Source of the DNA: Homalodisca vitripennis | Lineage: Eukaryota > Arthropoda > Insecta > Hemiptera > Cicadellidae | NCBI RefSeq assembly: GCF_021130785.1 | Contig: NW_025778874.1 | Coordinates: forward strand, 1 to 64,000 | DNA: 64,000 bases | Direction: 5' to 3' | In this document: in pieces, positions 49,690 to 62,376 of the stretch | How positions within the stretch are numbered: the stretch's first letter is position 1 | How the letters are laid out: each line of letters begins with the position of its first letter | Notes under the pieces: generated by a model | What the model was told of the DNA's origin: nothing | What the model saw: only the letters and a program-made list of their open reading frames with translations | Databases searched by the model: none | Translations under genes and position numbers: made by a program

Positions 49690-52600
49690 AAATTGTTAAT
49701 GTGATTGATGCCTTTACGCTCTCGGCTGATATTGTATGAGGCATTTTTACGCCAAAAAACTGCATATAGAACACTCTTTATTTTTAAACGTTTATAATAT
49801 AAATATTGTTATTCTGTTGGGGAAAAAAATCTTATAAATTCCTCATAGTCCTATAAGGACTTTTGCGCTATATTCAAAGTGATAGGATATTCTGGATGGG
49901 TAATGATAGGGATAGGGTCACCTCTTATCGAGGTCCATGAAGAACAATTTAGGGCATTAATTAAGTCATGTGCCCTCAAAAAGGGATGACCAGCTCGGAA
50001 CTGGCCTCTCCAGTCAAGGCAGGTATAGGGTGGCACACTCTTATGTTTAGGCAAGCAAGAACCTCTGACACATAGGAATAAACTCCACAAACTCAAACAG
50101 CCCTCTCCCGCAGTAAACCACATCTATTGAATTACCCTTGCATCCCAGAATATCGAAATGTCGGTTAGCGATATGCTGTTCCTGAACATCCGTAAGGTGT
50201 CCCAGGTTTGTGTGACACAGATTTTGCTGTTCACAATGTTAGGTACCACTGGAAGGTATAAACCAGTCAGAAGTGATCCCTGCTAAGTTATATGTTGTAA
50301 TAAGTTTATATTATTTTATACAAAACATTTAAAAATTGTATAACATGACACGTGTAATAATGTTAGATATTAAATAGTTAGTATATGAGAGTAGTCATTG
50401 TCTACTATGGAATGAGTATGGAAAGATAAGTTAGTGCAAAAAAACTACTAGTGTTAGGGCAATGGACTTAACATTGCAGACTGGTTAAGATATATAATAA
50501 ATAGTTATAGCCAACATGTTGTTCGTCGTACACAGGTGTTAATAATTTACATGCTGATCAGTGAAAAATGTTTCAAAATAAAATAACAAAACTATTTAAA
50601 CCTCACCCTGTAACATAATTTTCAAATAATGTATTGCTTGTTTAATAACCTATCAATATAGAACCTTGTTAACCATAAGTAACATTACAATTTCAGTTCG
50701 CATGCACCGTAATGTAGACTACTTGAAATAGATACATCAGAGCGAAAACTATGATCAAATCTACGAACGCTCTTTTAGTTGAACGTATACTAATTAGCAA
50801 TAAATTTATATATCGAAAAGTGTGTCGAGAAATAGGATCTAAAATATGTTAATTTGTCTCATAAATAATAATGTAAGACAGTTAACAAAACATGCTTGTC
50901 TCTATAGTGAGTATGTGTTTGGGTAATCAGATAACAACAGTTGGTTTAATATCAGTAGCAGTCGTGATGTAAACAAGCGAGTAAAGGTAAAACCCAAAAT
51001 AAATATAAACAAGTGGAACATACATAATAGTGTACATATTAATATTTTTCGTAATATCCATAGAAACAACAAAGGAAAAATATTTCAAAGTTTTTCGATA
51101 AGTTCCAAAGTGTTGTCTACAAAATTTGAGGACTCCCACCAAGTTAGGTTGTAGAAGCAGAACCAGGAACAAGTGCGATTGCCAAAAGCTCGATAAGGGC
51201 TAGGACTATATTCATTTTTAAATTTAATACTCAAAGCCGTTCAACACGCAGGACGTGGAAAATCTTCACCATGGCCAATACCAGGATCGAGACAAGGACT
51301 TATAGATGACTTACTTTAGTTATTTGCAGTTCTAAGTTGTTTTTATTTAACTGTTCTTATTACCCAAAGCAATTTACATTCTAGTTTTGCAGTTGTTAAT
51401 AAATTACAGCTAAAACTGTGAAAGAGTACCCATAAAATTTTAACGCGTTTTCAGTTAAAGGGAATGTGATTTTTAAAGAATTTTACAAGTTTTTTTTCTA
51501 GTTTAGTGATGATTTATCTTGATTAAAAATACCTTTCTATAAACATTTAGTTAGCAAACTGGAAGAATTTGATTTAAGGTTTTAAATCCTTTCAGTACTC
51601 TAAGTGTACAGAAAGAATCAGTTTACAAACAATTCTCATACATTATCCAAATGTTAAATAAATAAATTTATACATATTTTATAAAAAGGGAAAGATTGCT
51701 ATGAGAATTATTTACTTAAATGTGTCTGTGAGAAATTTTTTAAGCATTTTATATTTTTGTAAATATTGAAAATAATTAAAAATTAGTGAATGTTAGTTTA
51801 TCTAAGATTAAAATTCAGAAAGTATTGTGTTAATTTGATTAAACTCAATTATTTCTAAAACCGTTATTGTACAGTTTTAAGAAGAATTATGGTCTATATC
51901 TTTTAATATATACACTTAGTTGCTGAGATTACAACCAGAGTGTTTTTTTACATTTAACATGAGATTAGAAATGGGCCCGATTTAAAGGATACCATTATAG
52001 AAACAACATGTTAGATTCTATGTTCACCTTTAAATATTTAATTTACACTATTGGTAATAATTTAACTCTAAGGCTAGTTAAAGAATACTATATTTTTAAA
52101 TACTGCCAGGTTAGAGGTTATATAACAAATTTAATTAACATACTTCTTTTAAAGTTCCTTCCTAAAAGTGCACGGTGTTGAAAGTATATAAAATACTTGT
52201 AATAGTAAAACTAACCATTGTCAGAAAAATATTTTTTGTAATAGGAGCTGAGCGTTAAGGAAAAAAAAACAGGAAAACAAATCGGCTGGAAAAATCAGGT
52301 GGAAACACTGAAAGTGTTTGTTAAGAAGTGATAAGCTATCAAGCCCTAAGACTCTAAAGGTGCTACAGTTTATACCGAGATACCGGGATAACTGAGGCTC
52401 TGATTGTCAAATGCACATTTTACTCTAAACCTATTAAATACTAGTATATACTATATATCGTGTTATTTATTGAGCCTTGTAGTTGTTTGCTCTATACACT
52501 TTATTCATACGTACAACTGTAAACATCTATCATCATTGAAATAATAGAATGTAAATGGCAAACATAACTTTTATAGAGCCTCAAACATTTAATATTGGAA

Positions 52601-54090
52601 ACTGTTTACATGCTTGCAGTCTTTTGAATTCGTTGATAAAATACACTATATTAAATACCTACTAGAGTAATCACTCATCCTTAAAGTCATATAACATCTG
52701 TTCCCTAATACTAAAACGTTGTAATTGTGAATGTTAATGAGTAACGTAACGACTTCAACAATCATGCCAAGTTTATTTTTAGTTTTGTGTTAAAATATTT
52801 ATTATAAGAATGAACCGTGTTGTTTTAAAACTTTGTATGGTTTACAGAAAATATTTGTGAAATTTTATTCTTAAAATTAATTTCAGAGCTTAAGTTGTTA
52901 TTATAGGTGATATTAGATTTGGTTCCAAATGATCTACAACAGTTTAATAATGTCAATGTTATTAAGAAACGTAACGGACTCTTCGACAACCATGCAGATA
53001 AAGTATCCCGCAAAATGACTTCAAATTAATATTAGCACTAACTTTATTTTTAGTTAAGGTTACGCCAACTACGTTAAAATATGTTTCAGATGAGTTAATA
53101 GTTTGTGTTTTTTTTTACCAGTTATAAGCTGTACAGAAAATATTTGTGATATCTGATTCTTTAAATAATTTCAGTGCTTGCTTCTTATTATGTTGTTGTT
53201 ATGATGTCCGTGGTTCTCAAATTAACTGTTAACCACAAAAGTATTTTTACGCCCTTAATTCTACTAATTCAATAAAGTTTTAATATTATAATAGTTATAA
53301 GGCTCAAAAAATGTAAATGTAGGTTTAAAATTTTTGACAACTATTGACTTGTACTGGGAAGTACGTCAATTTTGCTGTTAGGAATCTGGTACCCCGTCAT
53401 GTTCAGTTCAGCGTTCCTATAGTACCACAGTATGTCACTTATGTTATTTCTGTTATATAAAAAAAACATTTAAGTATTTCACTGAGCTTTAGTGAAACCT
53501 ATCACTCGTGAGGCTTAAAATATTTAAATTTTGTCTGTCTGTCAGTCTGTATGATATCGCGAAAACCAACCGACCCACAGACCTTAGCATGAAGCTTAAA
53601 TTATATTTCAGGAATAAAGTTATTGATATTAGTGCATGTTAACGGATGGGATTGCAATAAGTGAAAACGAATATTTTTGCAAAAGCCTTATGGGCAACAA
53701 TGATGGAACTAAAAAAATAAATGAATTAATAAATATGTAATCAAACTTAATACTATCATGTAAGATTTTGATAAGTAAAATTTTTATTCGTAGAGTAAAA
53801 ATAAATTATAATATATTGCAGACAATTTTAAACTTTGCTGACAATATATAACTTATTATCCTCGGTTGCTTACTAGAAACTTGGTATAAAACCTTGCATG
53901 AAATTACTACATAGGCAAGATTGAGTTATATAATGGTGCATATAATTAGGCTGAGCGTCATAGAAGCTGTGACTTTATTTATTTTCATTTTATATAACAC
54001 ATATTATCGAAGCCCTGTTACTAGTTACTGGTTAGCATAAGTTTTAATCTGATGTTCTTGAAAACTACATTCTTGGTGGTGGTAATAACC
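49690..54090 (+). repeat. Large old repeat unit, block A
   Basis: The longest uninterrupted copy (about 4.4 kb). It is collinear with 25.63-27.06 plus 29.69-30.0 kb on its left side and with 13.5-17.3 kb over its middle and right side. Shared landmarks run from GATGCCTTTACG (49707) through ACATTGCAGACTGGTTA (50472), the long-form core (51145-51315), TGTACAGAAAGAATCAG (51606) and TGAGCTTTAGTGAA...CGTGAGGCTT (53480-53517) to GGCTGAGCGTCATA (53949). A GGAAGGTATAAACCAG motif at 50252 also links it to the window start. No long open frame is present, and the 90-codon minus frame at 49851-50123 is unrecognised. Confidence 0.65.
51145..51315 (+). repeat. CCAGGACCAGG core copy 9 (long form)
   Basis: GGTTGTAGAAGCAGAACC, CAAAAGCTCGATAAGGGCT, CGTTCAACACGCAGGACGTGG, CACCATGGCCAATACCAGG and ACTTATAGATGACTTAC. 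Its order is identical to copies 3 and 4. Confidence 0.75.
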
Positions 54091-56560
54091 TAATTGGTAC
54101 GCTTTATAATAATTTCTCTCTCGAACTTTGTATCTGAACATATTGCTACAAAGCAACACCTAGAACGCCTTGTCAGTAAGTAAAATGTTTTATATTTTCA
54201 CATTATAAAATAGCCCTTTTATGCGAGACACCTAATTTGAATGTAATAGGAAGTAAAATTGTACATAAAAACTTATTTTTACCTTTTATGATGTTTTTAA
54301 TTGAAGATTAATTCATAGATAAGTTGTGGTGATGTCCTTCTGACGAGACCATGTTGTCATGGTTATAATTTGTCTCGATAAGTGGCTAATAATGTTGTGA
54401 TTTTGTTTTAGGCAAGTTTACGAGTGCTCTTAACTAAGAGTTACAAACCTCGAGTACTTCCAGTATTCATGGTTTAGACCACAACTTTACCAATCTTAAC
54501 TTTTTCCGACTACAGCTGCAATATCGAACAAAGATGCTGACGCCGCCCGTGTGAGTCGACATCGAAGGGAAGGAAGTCAATTTTAAAGTTTTAGTAAATT
54601 ATCACGTTCGTAGGTAAAATTCAAACATTGGAACCATTGAGCTCACCCCTGAACAATCAAATTCACTATTACTCTTTTTGGCAGCAACGTGGAAAGACAT
54701 TATTTTATTGTAACGTGTAGAAGTGGTGCTTGTAGGTTTTAATTACCTCAATTATTAAACTTATAAGTAAATTTTGCGAATAAAAAATGTATTAATACGA
54801 CCTCAGTTAAATATAACTACATGTGTTTCGTCCATTCAGTACAAAGACTATCATTTAGTAAGCAACACAAGCTGTCATTAGGTCCGTGAAATGTTAAAAT
54901 TTCTTTACTGGATGATTGTTTTTCTGCTTACCTCCTCTTATGATATCTATAACATAAAATAATAACCTACAGAGTTAAAACATTTGTTCTAAGAGCTTGC
55001 TTAAAGTATATATTCTCCATTACAATTTGCCGTTTTCTCTTGGAAATTGGATTAGGAAATACGTCTGTCAATTGTTTTCTTAAAAAAGCGTATTAAATAT
55101 CAGTGTTGCTAGTAGTTGCAATAATGTAAAAAGCATTTGTTTTATATGATACTCTACTAACTAATATCACAGAGAATAGGCTATATTATATACTTGTAGC
55201 TAAACTATACTTCTTCGATTATGTTCGTATTCGAGAGAAAATCTGGCTAAAATACATTCCTGGAAACAACTTTTCTTAACATTATAACAATACGTCATAT
55301 CATATTTCCAAGTTAAAATAACCGTTTAATAATAACAATGCAAGTGTCTAACTTTAGTTTATAACATCAACTGTTGGAATAATTCTTTATTTCCGTGTTA
55401 CACCCTGATTTATTGGCAAAGGCGTTTAAAATTTAATGAATAACTCTACATAATTAAGTGATGCATTGGCTATAAATCTTTAAAGGTATAAATATTCACC
55501 AATGGCGTAAACAAATTTCCAGTACAATAACTGAGAATATCTAAAAAAAAGGGATAGCGCCTAATATTACTGGAAAATTTGGCTGCAAAGCTGTGATTAT
55601 ATATAATATCGCTAGGAGCTAACACCTCATATCAATAATTACACTGCACTTTTTCCAGTCAAAATAATAAGTAAGTAAGAACGCCAATAAAGACCTTAAA
55701 CAGCCGTAATATTGATTATTTTATTTCTCTTTTGGGATCAGACGGCTATAACAGTCAGTACTCTTTTGGTACCACTTTCAGCTAATCCTCAACAAGTTAA
55801 ATATATTTGCTTTATTTAGCAGTCAGGTAATTAAAAACTCACATTATGACGGTATAATATTTACAATAACGTAATAAACAGCAGACATTTCAAAGTCTCT
55901 TAATGAAGAGTTGACGGTAAATTTATAAATGAAACTTTAACTTTTTTTTTAATAAAGCAATATTTAGCGTAAATTGTTATTTAACATTTTGAGTTTAAAA
56001 CATGTAATTATATTTCAATGGATATAAATATTTTCCTTAAAAGGTTCAACAGGGCCAAAGGTAAAATAACTTGTTTCAAATGATTATATGATATTATTAT
56101 TTACGTATTCATGAAGTATGATTAGGAATAGTTCTTGGGGAATATTCATAAAAGTACACTGTATTATAGACTACTCGAATCTGATATGTTACAAAACCTA
56201 TGTACGTTTTGTATATGTGGCTGTATAGTTAAATGTCATGGCACACGTGTCTGTGGGTTGCATTTTAAACCAAACATGTTATAGATACATTTATTGATAT
56301 ATTTGTAAATATAGAACTTACGACTATATAATTGCATAACGGGAATTTTGCTGCATTTCAGTTAGAGACGTGACCCAAGAAAAACATGCCTGCACAAGTT
56401 AACGTTAAAATTAAATAATGAAACAGCTGAATCATACCCAACAGTGCAATGTATAAAAATTATGTATATCCATAGAAACAACAAGATACATCATTTTGTT
56501 CAGTAAGTTTTTTCTATAGTAATTTATGATCAAAACGTTATGAAAAGTTTTATTTCGAAC
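54090..56560. other. AT-rich stretch, nothing recognised
   Basis: No gene or RNA is supported. Around 56150-56480 landmarks of the old repeat reappear (TATAGACTACTCGAATC, then CATACCCAACAGTG and ATATCCATAGAAACAACA), leading into core copy 10. Confidence 0.45.
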
Positions 56561-56569
56561 ACGTCCGGG

Positions 56570-56652
56570 AAACTCCTCCAGGATACATTATAGCCAGGAC
56601 CAGGACCAGAAGTTACGGATGAGTTACTTATATTATTTTCTTTGAAATCACA
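56570..56652 (+). repeat. CCAGGACCAGG core copy 10, interrupted
   Basis: TAGCCAGGACCAGGACCAGA is followed by GTTACGGATGAGTTACTTA and TTTGAAATCACA. It then stops matching the family at about 56652, where the GC-rich sequence of the Maverick-type element begins. Confidence 0.75.
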
Positions 56653-56739
56653 AGTAGAACGGGCGCCACTTTGGCCGTAACATGGGCTCTTATGGAGTTA
56701 TTCTGGACCAATGAGAAAGCAGCAATGGCGGCTAGGCCA

Positions 56740-56900
56740 CGCCCCCTGCCCCCTCCCCTCCCCCCTCCCACACCCCCCCCCCCCTCCTAGACCCCCTGCG
56801 ACGACCCCCCAGCCAATGGGAGAGCAGCAAGCCCCCCCCACCTTACGAGAGCGATGGCGGACGAGCGATGGCGGACGGTGTCATGGCGGATGAAACAAAA
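56740..56900. repeat. C-rich tract and ATGGCGGA direct repeats
   Basis: A strongly asymmetric C-rich tract (about 56742-56812, including a run of 12 or more C) is followed by three ATGGCGGA units (56853-56890). Base composition contrasts sharply with the AT-rich genome. This is presumably part of the element's terminal region. Confidence 0.7.
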
Positions 56901-56906
56901 ATTTGT

Positions 56907-56982
56907 GTCTCCGGCGGCCGGTATCCGAACCCGGACCCCTACGAATGCGAGACTGTCGCGCTGACCACTGGACCACGGAGAC
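56907..56982 (-). ncRNA. tRNA-like sequence (76 nt)
   Basis: On the minus strand the ends GTCTCCG and CGGAGAC form a perfect 7-bp acceptor stem. TGGTCCAGTGGTCAGCGCG fits a pol III A box/D arm and GGGTTCGGATACC a B box/T arm (four paired bases plus one mismatch). The overall length is exactly tRNA-sized. The anticodon stem does not pair well, so a normal anticodon cannot be assigned; U33-like spacing would suggest CTC. It is probably a tRNA pseudogene or a tRNA-headed SINE, and a functional tRNA is less likely. Confidence 0.5.
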
Positions 56983-57043
56983 GAGTTTGTGCGTGGCGGC
57001 GCGATATGGCTGTACGTGCGGCGCGGGGCGCCCGGCGATCAAC

Positions 57044-57159
57044 GAGTCCAATAATAACTACACAGATGTGCATTCCAACGGCTCTTCTCCCTCTCTCGGT
57101 GACGGATGCAGGTGCACATTCCAACGACTCCAATAATAACTACACAGATGTGCATTCCA
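57044..57159 (+). repeat. 82-bp offset direct duplication
   Basis: CCAATAATAACTACACAGATG plus following GTGCATTCCA occurs at 57044-57077 and again at 57126-57159, offset by 82 bp, with a partial third GTGCACATTCCAACG between them. It lies in the terminal zone of the element. Confidence 0.85.
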
Positions 57160-57298
57160 CAGTAACCAACATGAAACATTAAATCATATTGCGTCAGCCT
57201 GGAGCTACGTGAGCCACGTGCAGATCATTAGTCTTCAGTCCATACCGGTGAGTCCAGCTATTTATAGGTGCTCAGGTTACCGAACATTACCGGAGCGC

Positions 57299-57334
57299 TA
57301 TATAAATAGAGCGGCCGACCGATGGCCAGTCATT
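57299..57334 (+). promoter_or_regulatory. TATA box and initiator for the polymerase gene
   Basis: TATATAAATA at 57299-57308, with CCAGTCATT about 28-30 nt downstream, matching arthropod initiator-like CAGT spacing. The polymerase start codon follows at 57525. A GTAAGC at 57358 could be a splice donor in the leader, but no acceptor is certain. Confidence 0.55.
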
Positions 57335-57524
57335 AAACCGTGCTGCTCTTCACTGTGGTAAGCCTGCTTCTTACTTGTTCACTTAACACTATTCTGTCAT
57401 TGTCATTGTGTATAGCTACATTGTACCATCTCAACGATAGCCGTTCATTTAAACAAATTTAAAATAACATTGTCATATTTGTTTAACATAAACCTCAACT
57501 ACATTTCTCAATAAGCCATATATC

Positions 57525-60500
57525 ATGTCGGTAAATATGCTAGAGCCTGTATATTTAGTAAACACCAGTGAAACGTATGTCAAAAAGTTTAGACTTTACG
57601 GTATGAGGACAACGTTTTAAATTCAACAGTCCTCCTGAAGGAATATCTGAACTGGATTGGATTAAGCGGGGGTTCGGAGAAGTTGTAGAGCAAATGAAAG
57701 CTAAAGCTTCAGATACAGATTACCTAGGTTTCACTTTGAACAGTTTAAATTTCAAGAATAAAGATCCGGGATACGTAGCCTTTAGACCAGCTGATGAAGT
57801 TAACCTTGACGTGTTATGGAAAATCTTTGGAGGTATTGTACAGAGTAACGCTGAATCTGTCACTTCTAGTGATACGTTTCAAGTGTCTTGTACGGTTGTC
57901 CAATCTGCCCGTAGGTAGAGGTAGAAATAGGCCCGGTAAATACAATAGCTTCAGCGAAGAGTGCAAAGGACGAAAAGGTATCGTAGTCATTAAGAATAGC
58001 GATAATCTGTGTCTGCCCCGAGCTATAGTGGTAGCAAAAGCCTATGCCAAAAAAAGATCCTCAACTTAAAGCAATAAGGCAGGACATGGCTAAGAGACAA
58101 ACATTTAGAGCACAGAAACTAATGGCAAAGGCAAGAGTTAATATTTCAGAAGAGGGGGCTGGTATAGCTGCTGAACTTGAAAAGTTTCAAGACCACTTGA
58201 AGAAATATAACATAACAGTATTCAGCTATAATGCAAAAGGGCGGGACGTATACTTCAGTGGTAACAATACGGAAGCCTCATACAAAATAAACTTGTTGTT
58301 TCACAAAGGTCACTTCAACGTGATAACTAATTTGACAGCAGCTTTCGCTTGCCATTTCTATTGTGAAGCTTGTCATGTGCCGTATGACCACAGAGGTGAT
58401 CACCGATGTTCTAATGTCTGCTCTGCTTGTAGCACAAATCTCACCTCCCTGCAAGCTCGAGCATTCAGGAATAACTTGCCCTGAGTGTAATCGTCACTTT
58501 AAAAACCAGCGCTGCTTTGCTGCTCACCAAGGTGATCTCTGCAAAAACGTACAGAAGTGTCTCGACTGTGAGAAAAACATATACAAGAAACATAGAAAAA
58601 ACACAACATGAATGCGGTGAAGTATATTGTAGCACTTGCGCAGAATTTAAAACCCGCTAATCATCAATGTTACATGCGCCAAAACAAAGTACCCACTAAG
58701 AATGATAACTTTCTGTACATATTCTTTGACCTGGAGACTCGTCAGGACGAATGTTTAGAGAACGAGCCTGACATCAAGGTTCACAAAGCTAACTTGTGCG
58801 TCTCAGAACAGTTCTGTAGCCAATGTATATAAATAATAACGAGTTTTGTGAAAACTGCCTCCAACGCAGAAAAAATCTTTCAGGAAGACCCAATATCCAG
58901 TTTTATGAACTATGTAATGGAAATTCGCAAACCATACAAAGACGTGTGCGTCATAGCTCATAACGGACAAGGATTCGACTTCCAATTCATCTTGAGAATA
59001 TATTCTGGAAGAGACCAAATTCACACCGGAAGTCATTACTCGTGGGACAAAAGTAATTTTGCTGGAGTTTGACAACGTACGTTTCATTGACTCTCTCAAC
59101 TACTTTCCCATGTCACTGTCCGCTCTTCCTAAAGCCTTTGATCTTGGTCCCGAAATGAAGAAAGGCTACTTCCCTCATCTGTTCAACACGATCGCAAACC
59201 AAAACTACGTGGGACCGATACCAGCAAAAGTATTCTATTGCCCAGAGTCAATGTTTGAAAAGAACTACAAAGACTTCGAGAAATGGCACAATGAACAGGT
59301 ATGCAATAACTATGTGTTTGACTTTCAGAAGGAATTGATAGAATATTGCATCTCTGACGTTGACATACTGGCAAAGGCGTGTATTAAATTTTAGATCCCT
59401 ATTTTTAGCCGAATGCAATGTCGACCCGTTTCTGGAAGCTGTCACCATAGCTAGCGCATGTAACCTAGCGTTTAGACGTAATTTCTTAAAGCCTGAAACA
59501 ATCGGAATATTGCCAAAGAAAGGATACAGATTAGTGGACAATCATTCTGGCATTTCTTTACAATGGTTGACGTGGGAAGAAGAGCGGCGAGGTGTTAGAA
59601 TACAGCACGCAGGAAGAGAGCGAGAGGTCAACATTGAGGGAATGAAGGTGGATGGATTTGATGGAGACAGAATATATGAATTTCAAGGTTGTTACTATCA
59701 CGGATGTCCAAAAGTGTTTCCCGTACAAAAGAGGTGAACCGTTGAAAAGAAGATCCTTCTGGACACCCTCGAACTCAGATACGAGAGGACAAGAGCCAAA
59801 ATCGAGAAGCTGTCACGTACACCTTATGAGGTGGTAGAGATGTGGCAGTGTGACTTTAATAAACTAAAATCAGAAAAGGAGCTAACATATTTGGAAAACC
59901 ATCCCGTGTTGAACACCTTACCGCTCAATCCACGAGACGCATTTTTCGGAGGAAGAACCGGAAATGCCATGACGTATTACAAGTGTACGGAAGATGAGAC
60001 AATACAGTATGTGGACGTATGCTCCCTATATCCCTACGTTTGTAAAACACGGTAAATATCCGATATCCCATCCTACCATCTATATTGGTGACAAAGAGTG
60101 CAGAGAGAGGGGAATGCAGGTTGAGGGCTTGCTAAAGTGCAAAATGCTACCTCCAAAAGATCTTTATCATCCAGTGCTTCCAGCTAGAATGAATGACAAA
60201 TTAATGTTTGTACTGTGCAATGTCTGTGGCGAAGAGCTCAACAACGATGACTGTCAACACAGTGACGAGGAAAGGGCGTTGATTGGCACATGGACGATGG
60301 ATGAAGTACGGAAGGCAGTTGAAAAAGGCTATAGAGTTGTTGAAATGTACGAGCTGTGGGAGTACAACGTAGCCACTTTCGAAACGGGCGGATTGTTTAC
60401 AGACTTTATCGACAAATTTCTAAAGATAAAACAAGAGGCGTCAGGCTATCCATCATGGTGTCAGACAGACGAAGAAAAGGAAAAATATGTGCAGGATTAT

Positions 60501-61323
60501 TACGACCACGAGGGAGTAAAGCTTGATCCGTCAAAGATAGAGAAAAACGAAGGCCTCCGCTCTCTAGCAAAGTTAATGCTTAACTCGTTCTGGGGTAAGT
60601 TTGGGCAGAGAGAAAACCAGACAAAAACGCTCATCACCAGAGACCCTGAGGAACTGTTTAAGCTGTGTATGGATTCTAGCGTTGCCGTAAACAGAATACA
60701 GGAAATCAACGATGACGTTGTCCTGGTAAGCTGGCAACATTTAGAAGAAGTGGGCGAGTCATTAGCCACTGTAAACGTTGTCCTAGCTGCCTACACTACA
60801 AGTCAAGCCCGTTTAAAGCTTTATGATCATCTGGAGGCACTGGGTAAACAAGTATTGTACTACGATACAGACAGTGTTGTGTACGTATACAAAAATGGCT
60901 TGTACAGAGTAAATACCGGCGACTACCTAGGGCAGATAGATGACAGACGAGCTGGCTAAAGACTACGGTCCCGGATCTCATATTGTAGAATTTGTTTCCG
61001 GTGGTCCAAAGACGTATGCTTATCATCGCGTTTTTTCCACAAACAAAAACGATTTTGTATCTGTCTGCAAAATCAAGGGTCTCACACTCTTAACCTAAAA
61101 AACTTCAAAAAATCTAAATTTTGAAAAACTTAAAGAAATGGTTCTTAGTGAAACCTGGGTAACACTCGATATTGAAGAAAACAGAATTAGGAGAACAAAG
61201 TCCAGGCAAAATAGTTACTGTCAAAGAGACAAAGGTTTTCAAAATTACAGGTCCAAAACGCAGACGCGAAGGTGAGTATGGAACCCTGCCTTATGGTTAT
61301 TGTAAAATGTCAAAAACCAGTTA
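57525..61323 (+). pseudogene. polB: Protein-primed family B DNA polymerase, frameshifted
   Basis: Maverick-type PolB, which replicates the element's linear DNA from a protein primer. In order along broken frames: an N-terminal region (57525-58480); a cysteine-rich zinc-binding region (about 58360-58600, CPECNRHFKNQRCF and neighbouring CxxC pairs); exonuclease motif I FFDLETRQD (58720-58745); exo II NGQGFDFQF (about 58960-58990); exo III YCISDVDILA (about 59343-59372); polymerase motif A DVCSLYPY (about 60015-60038); motif B LMLNSFWGKFGQ (about 60570-60610); and motif C YYDTDS (about 60858-60877). A conserved-looking tail ends near LPYGYC at 61280-61310. About ten frame changes break the gene into overlapping open frames, the largest being 59994-60959 (321 codons). 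All catalytic motifs that I can identify are present at residue level. Several breaks lie at or near A-runs (58045-58052, 58590-58600). The start codon at 57525 is the first ATG after the TATA promoter. Minus-strand frames across this interval are antisense. Confidence 0.9.
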
Positions 61324-62047
61324 GATGGTACCTTATGCTGACAATACAGAATTATGTTAACAAGTAATGAGTCTATTGTCACAGTCGAATTGAGTTTGGA
61401 GCGAAAATGAGAAAATAATGAATAAATTTACCTCTGTACTGTATTCCCTTTAGTCGTACTCCATCCACCATCACCACGACACCGGAAATATTCTGGTTCT
61501 TCATCTTCCTCACCCGAATATCCTGATTGCGAATTCCGCAAAAAACTACTAATCACTAGCACTGGAGACCACGGATGACGCAGAGGATGATCGTGATAGT
61601 GGTATTATTAAAAACGTATCAACGAGAAACGAGTATAGGTGATACGCACCAAGAATAATTGGTAGCACTCTGCACGGAGCCGAACTCAGTACTGAGAGCG
61701 GGATACGTGGCAGAACGGCGCCTCTACTAGCACATGTGGTCAACACATGTTGTGACGCACTTCCTGCGCTGTTGTATTCGCGGTTCCAGAGCCGGGGTGA
61801 CGAGGAGGTTGGTCTAAACACCGTAGAAACAAACTTTTCCTTCGGTCGTTACGAGGTGTGACCATGTAAGGTGCGAGGACTCACGCATGTAGAATGGGTG
61901 AAACCTTCACTGGACGGGCACCTCTAGCGTCCACCACCCTGTTAAAGCGCTCGGAAACCCGTGTTTACGTCAGCAGGTGTATAATGATATGAAGTATGCA
62001 ATAAGGCTAATTTCAGCCACTAATCCGATTTATGCCTCTGCAGACTC

Positions 62048-62062
62048 TAGAATTATATAAAC
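62048..62062 (+). promoter_or_regulatory. TATA-like element AATTATATAAACT
   Basis: AATTATATAAACT here is identical to the TATA element reading on the minus strand before the PLA2 gene (63592-63579). It faces the plus direction about 350 bp before the integrase. No start codon of a recognised gene follows closely. Confidence 0.4.
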
Positions 62063-62363
62063 TCTTTCCACAATCCTACCACCACTACTAAAGGGAATAT
62101 AGTATCATACTCTCGGTCTTTTATCGCTGCTCGAGAGAATACCCTTGTTCAACGGACAAGGAAGGGAGGTGGGAACTCGTTGTCCCATCACAGCATACAG
62201 CGTTGGTTGGGGCTGTATGGGTATTCCCGGTCGGCGTGTTGACAGTCGATCAGAGTGTTGACAACCATCGGTAATGCCAGGGGGATAACGGAGGCATGAA
62301 CTAGCGTCTTTTGGAGCATGCCACGGTCTACAGCGGTGGAGGGGCTGTAGAATTTAGGGGGTT

Positions 62364-62376
62364 AAATATAAAAGAT
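62364..62376 (+). promoter_or_regulatory. TATA-like element of the integrase gene
   Basis: TTAAATATAAAAG lies about 30 nt before the integrase start codon at 62402. The leader would be very short. This is positional and motif evidence only. Confidence 0.4.

Noticed and set aside
49851..50123. 90-codon minus-strand open frame as a gene
   Set aside because: No recognisable domain, and it lies within the large non-coding repeat block A.
56907..56982. Functional tRNA gene
   Set aside because: Acceptor stem and pol III boxes are good, but the anticodon stem does not pair and no anticodon can be assigned with confidence.
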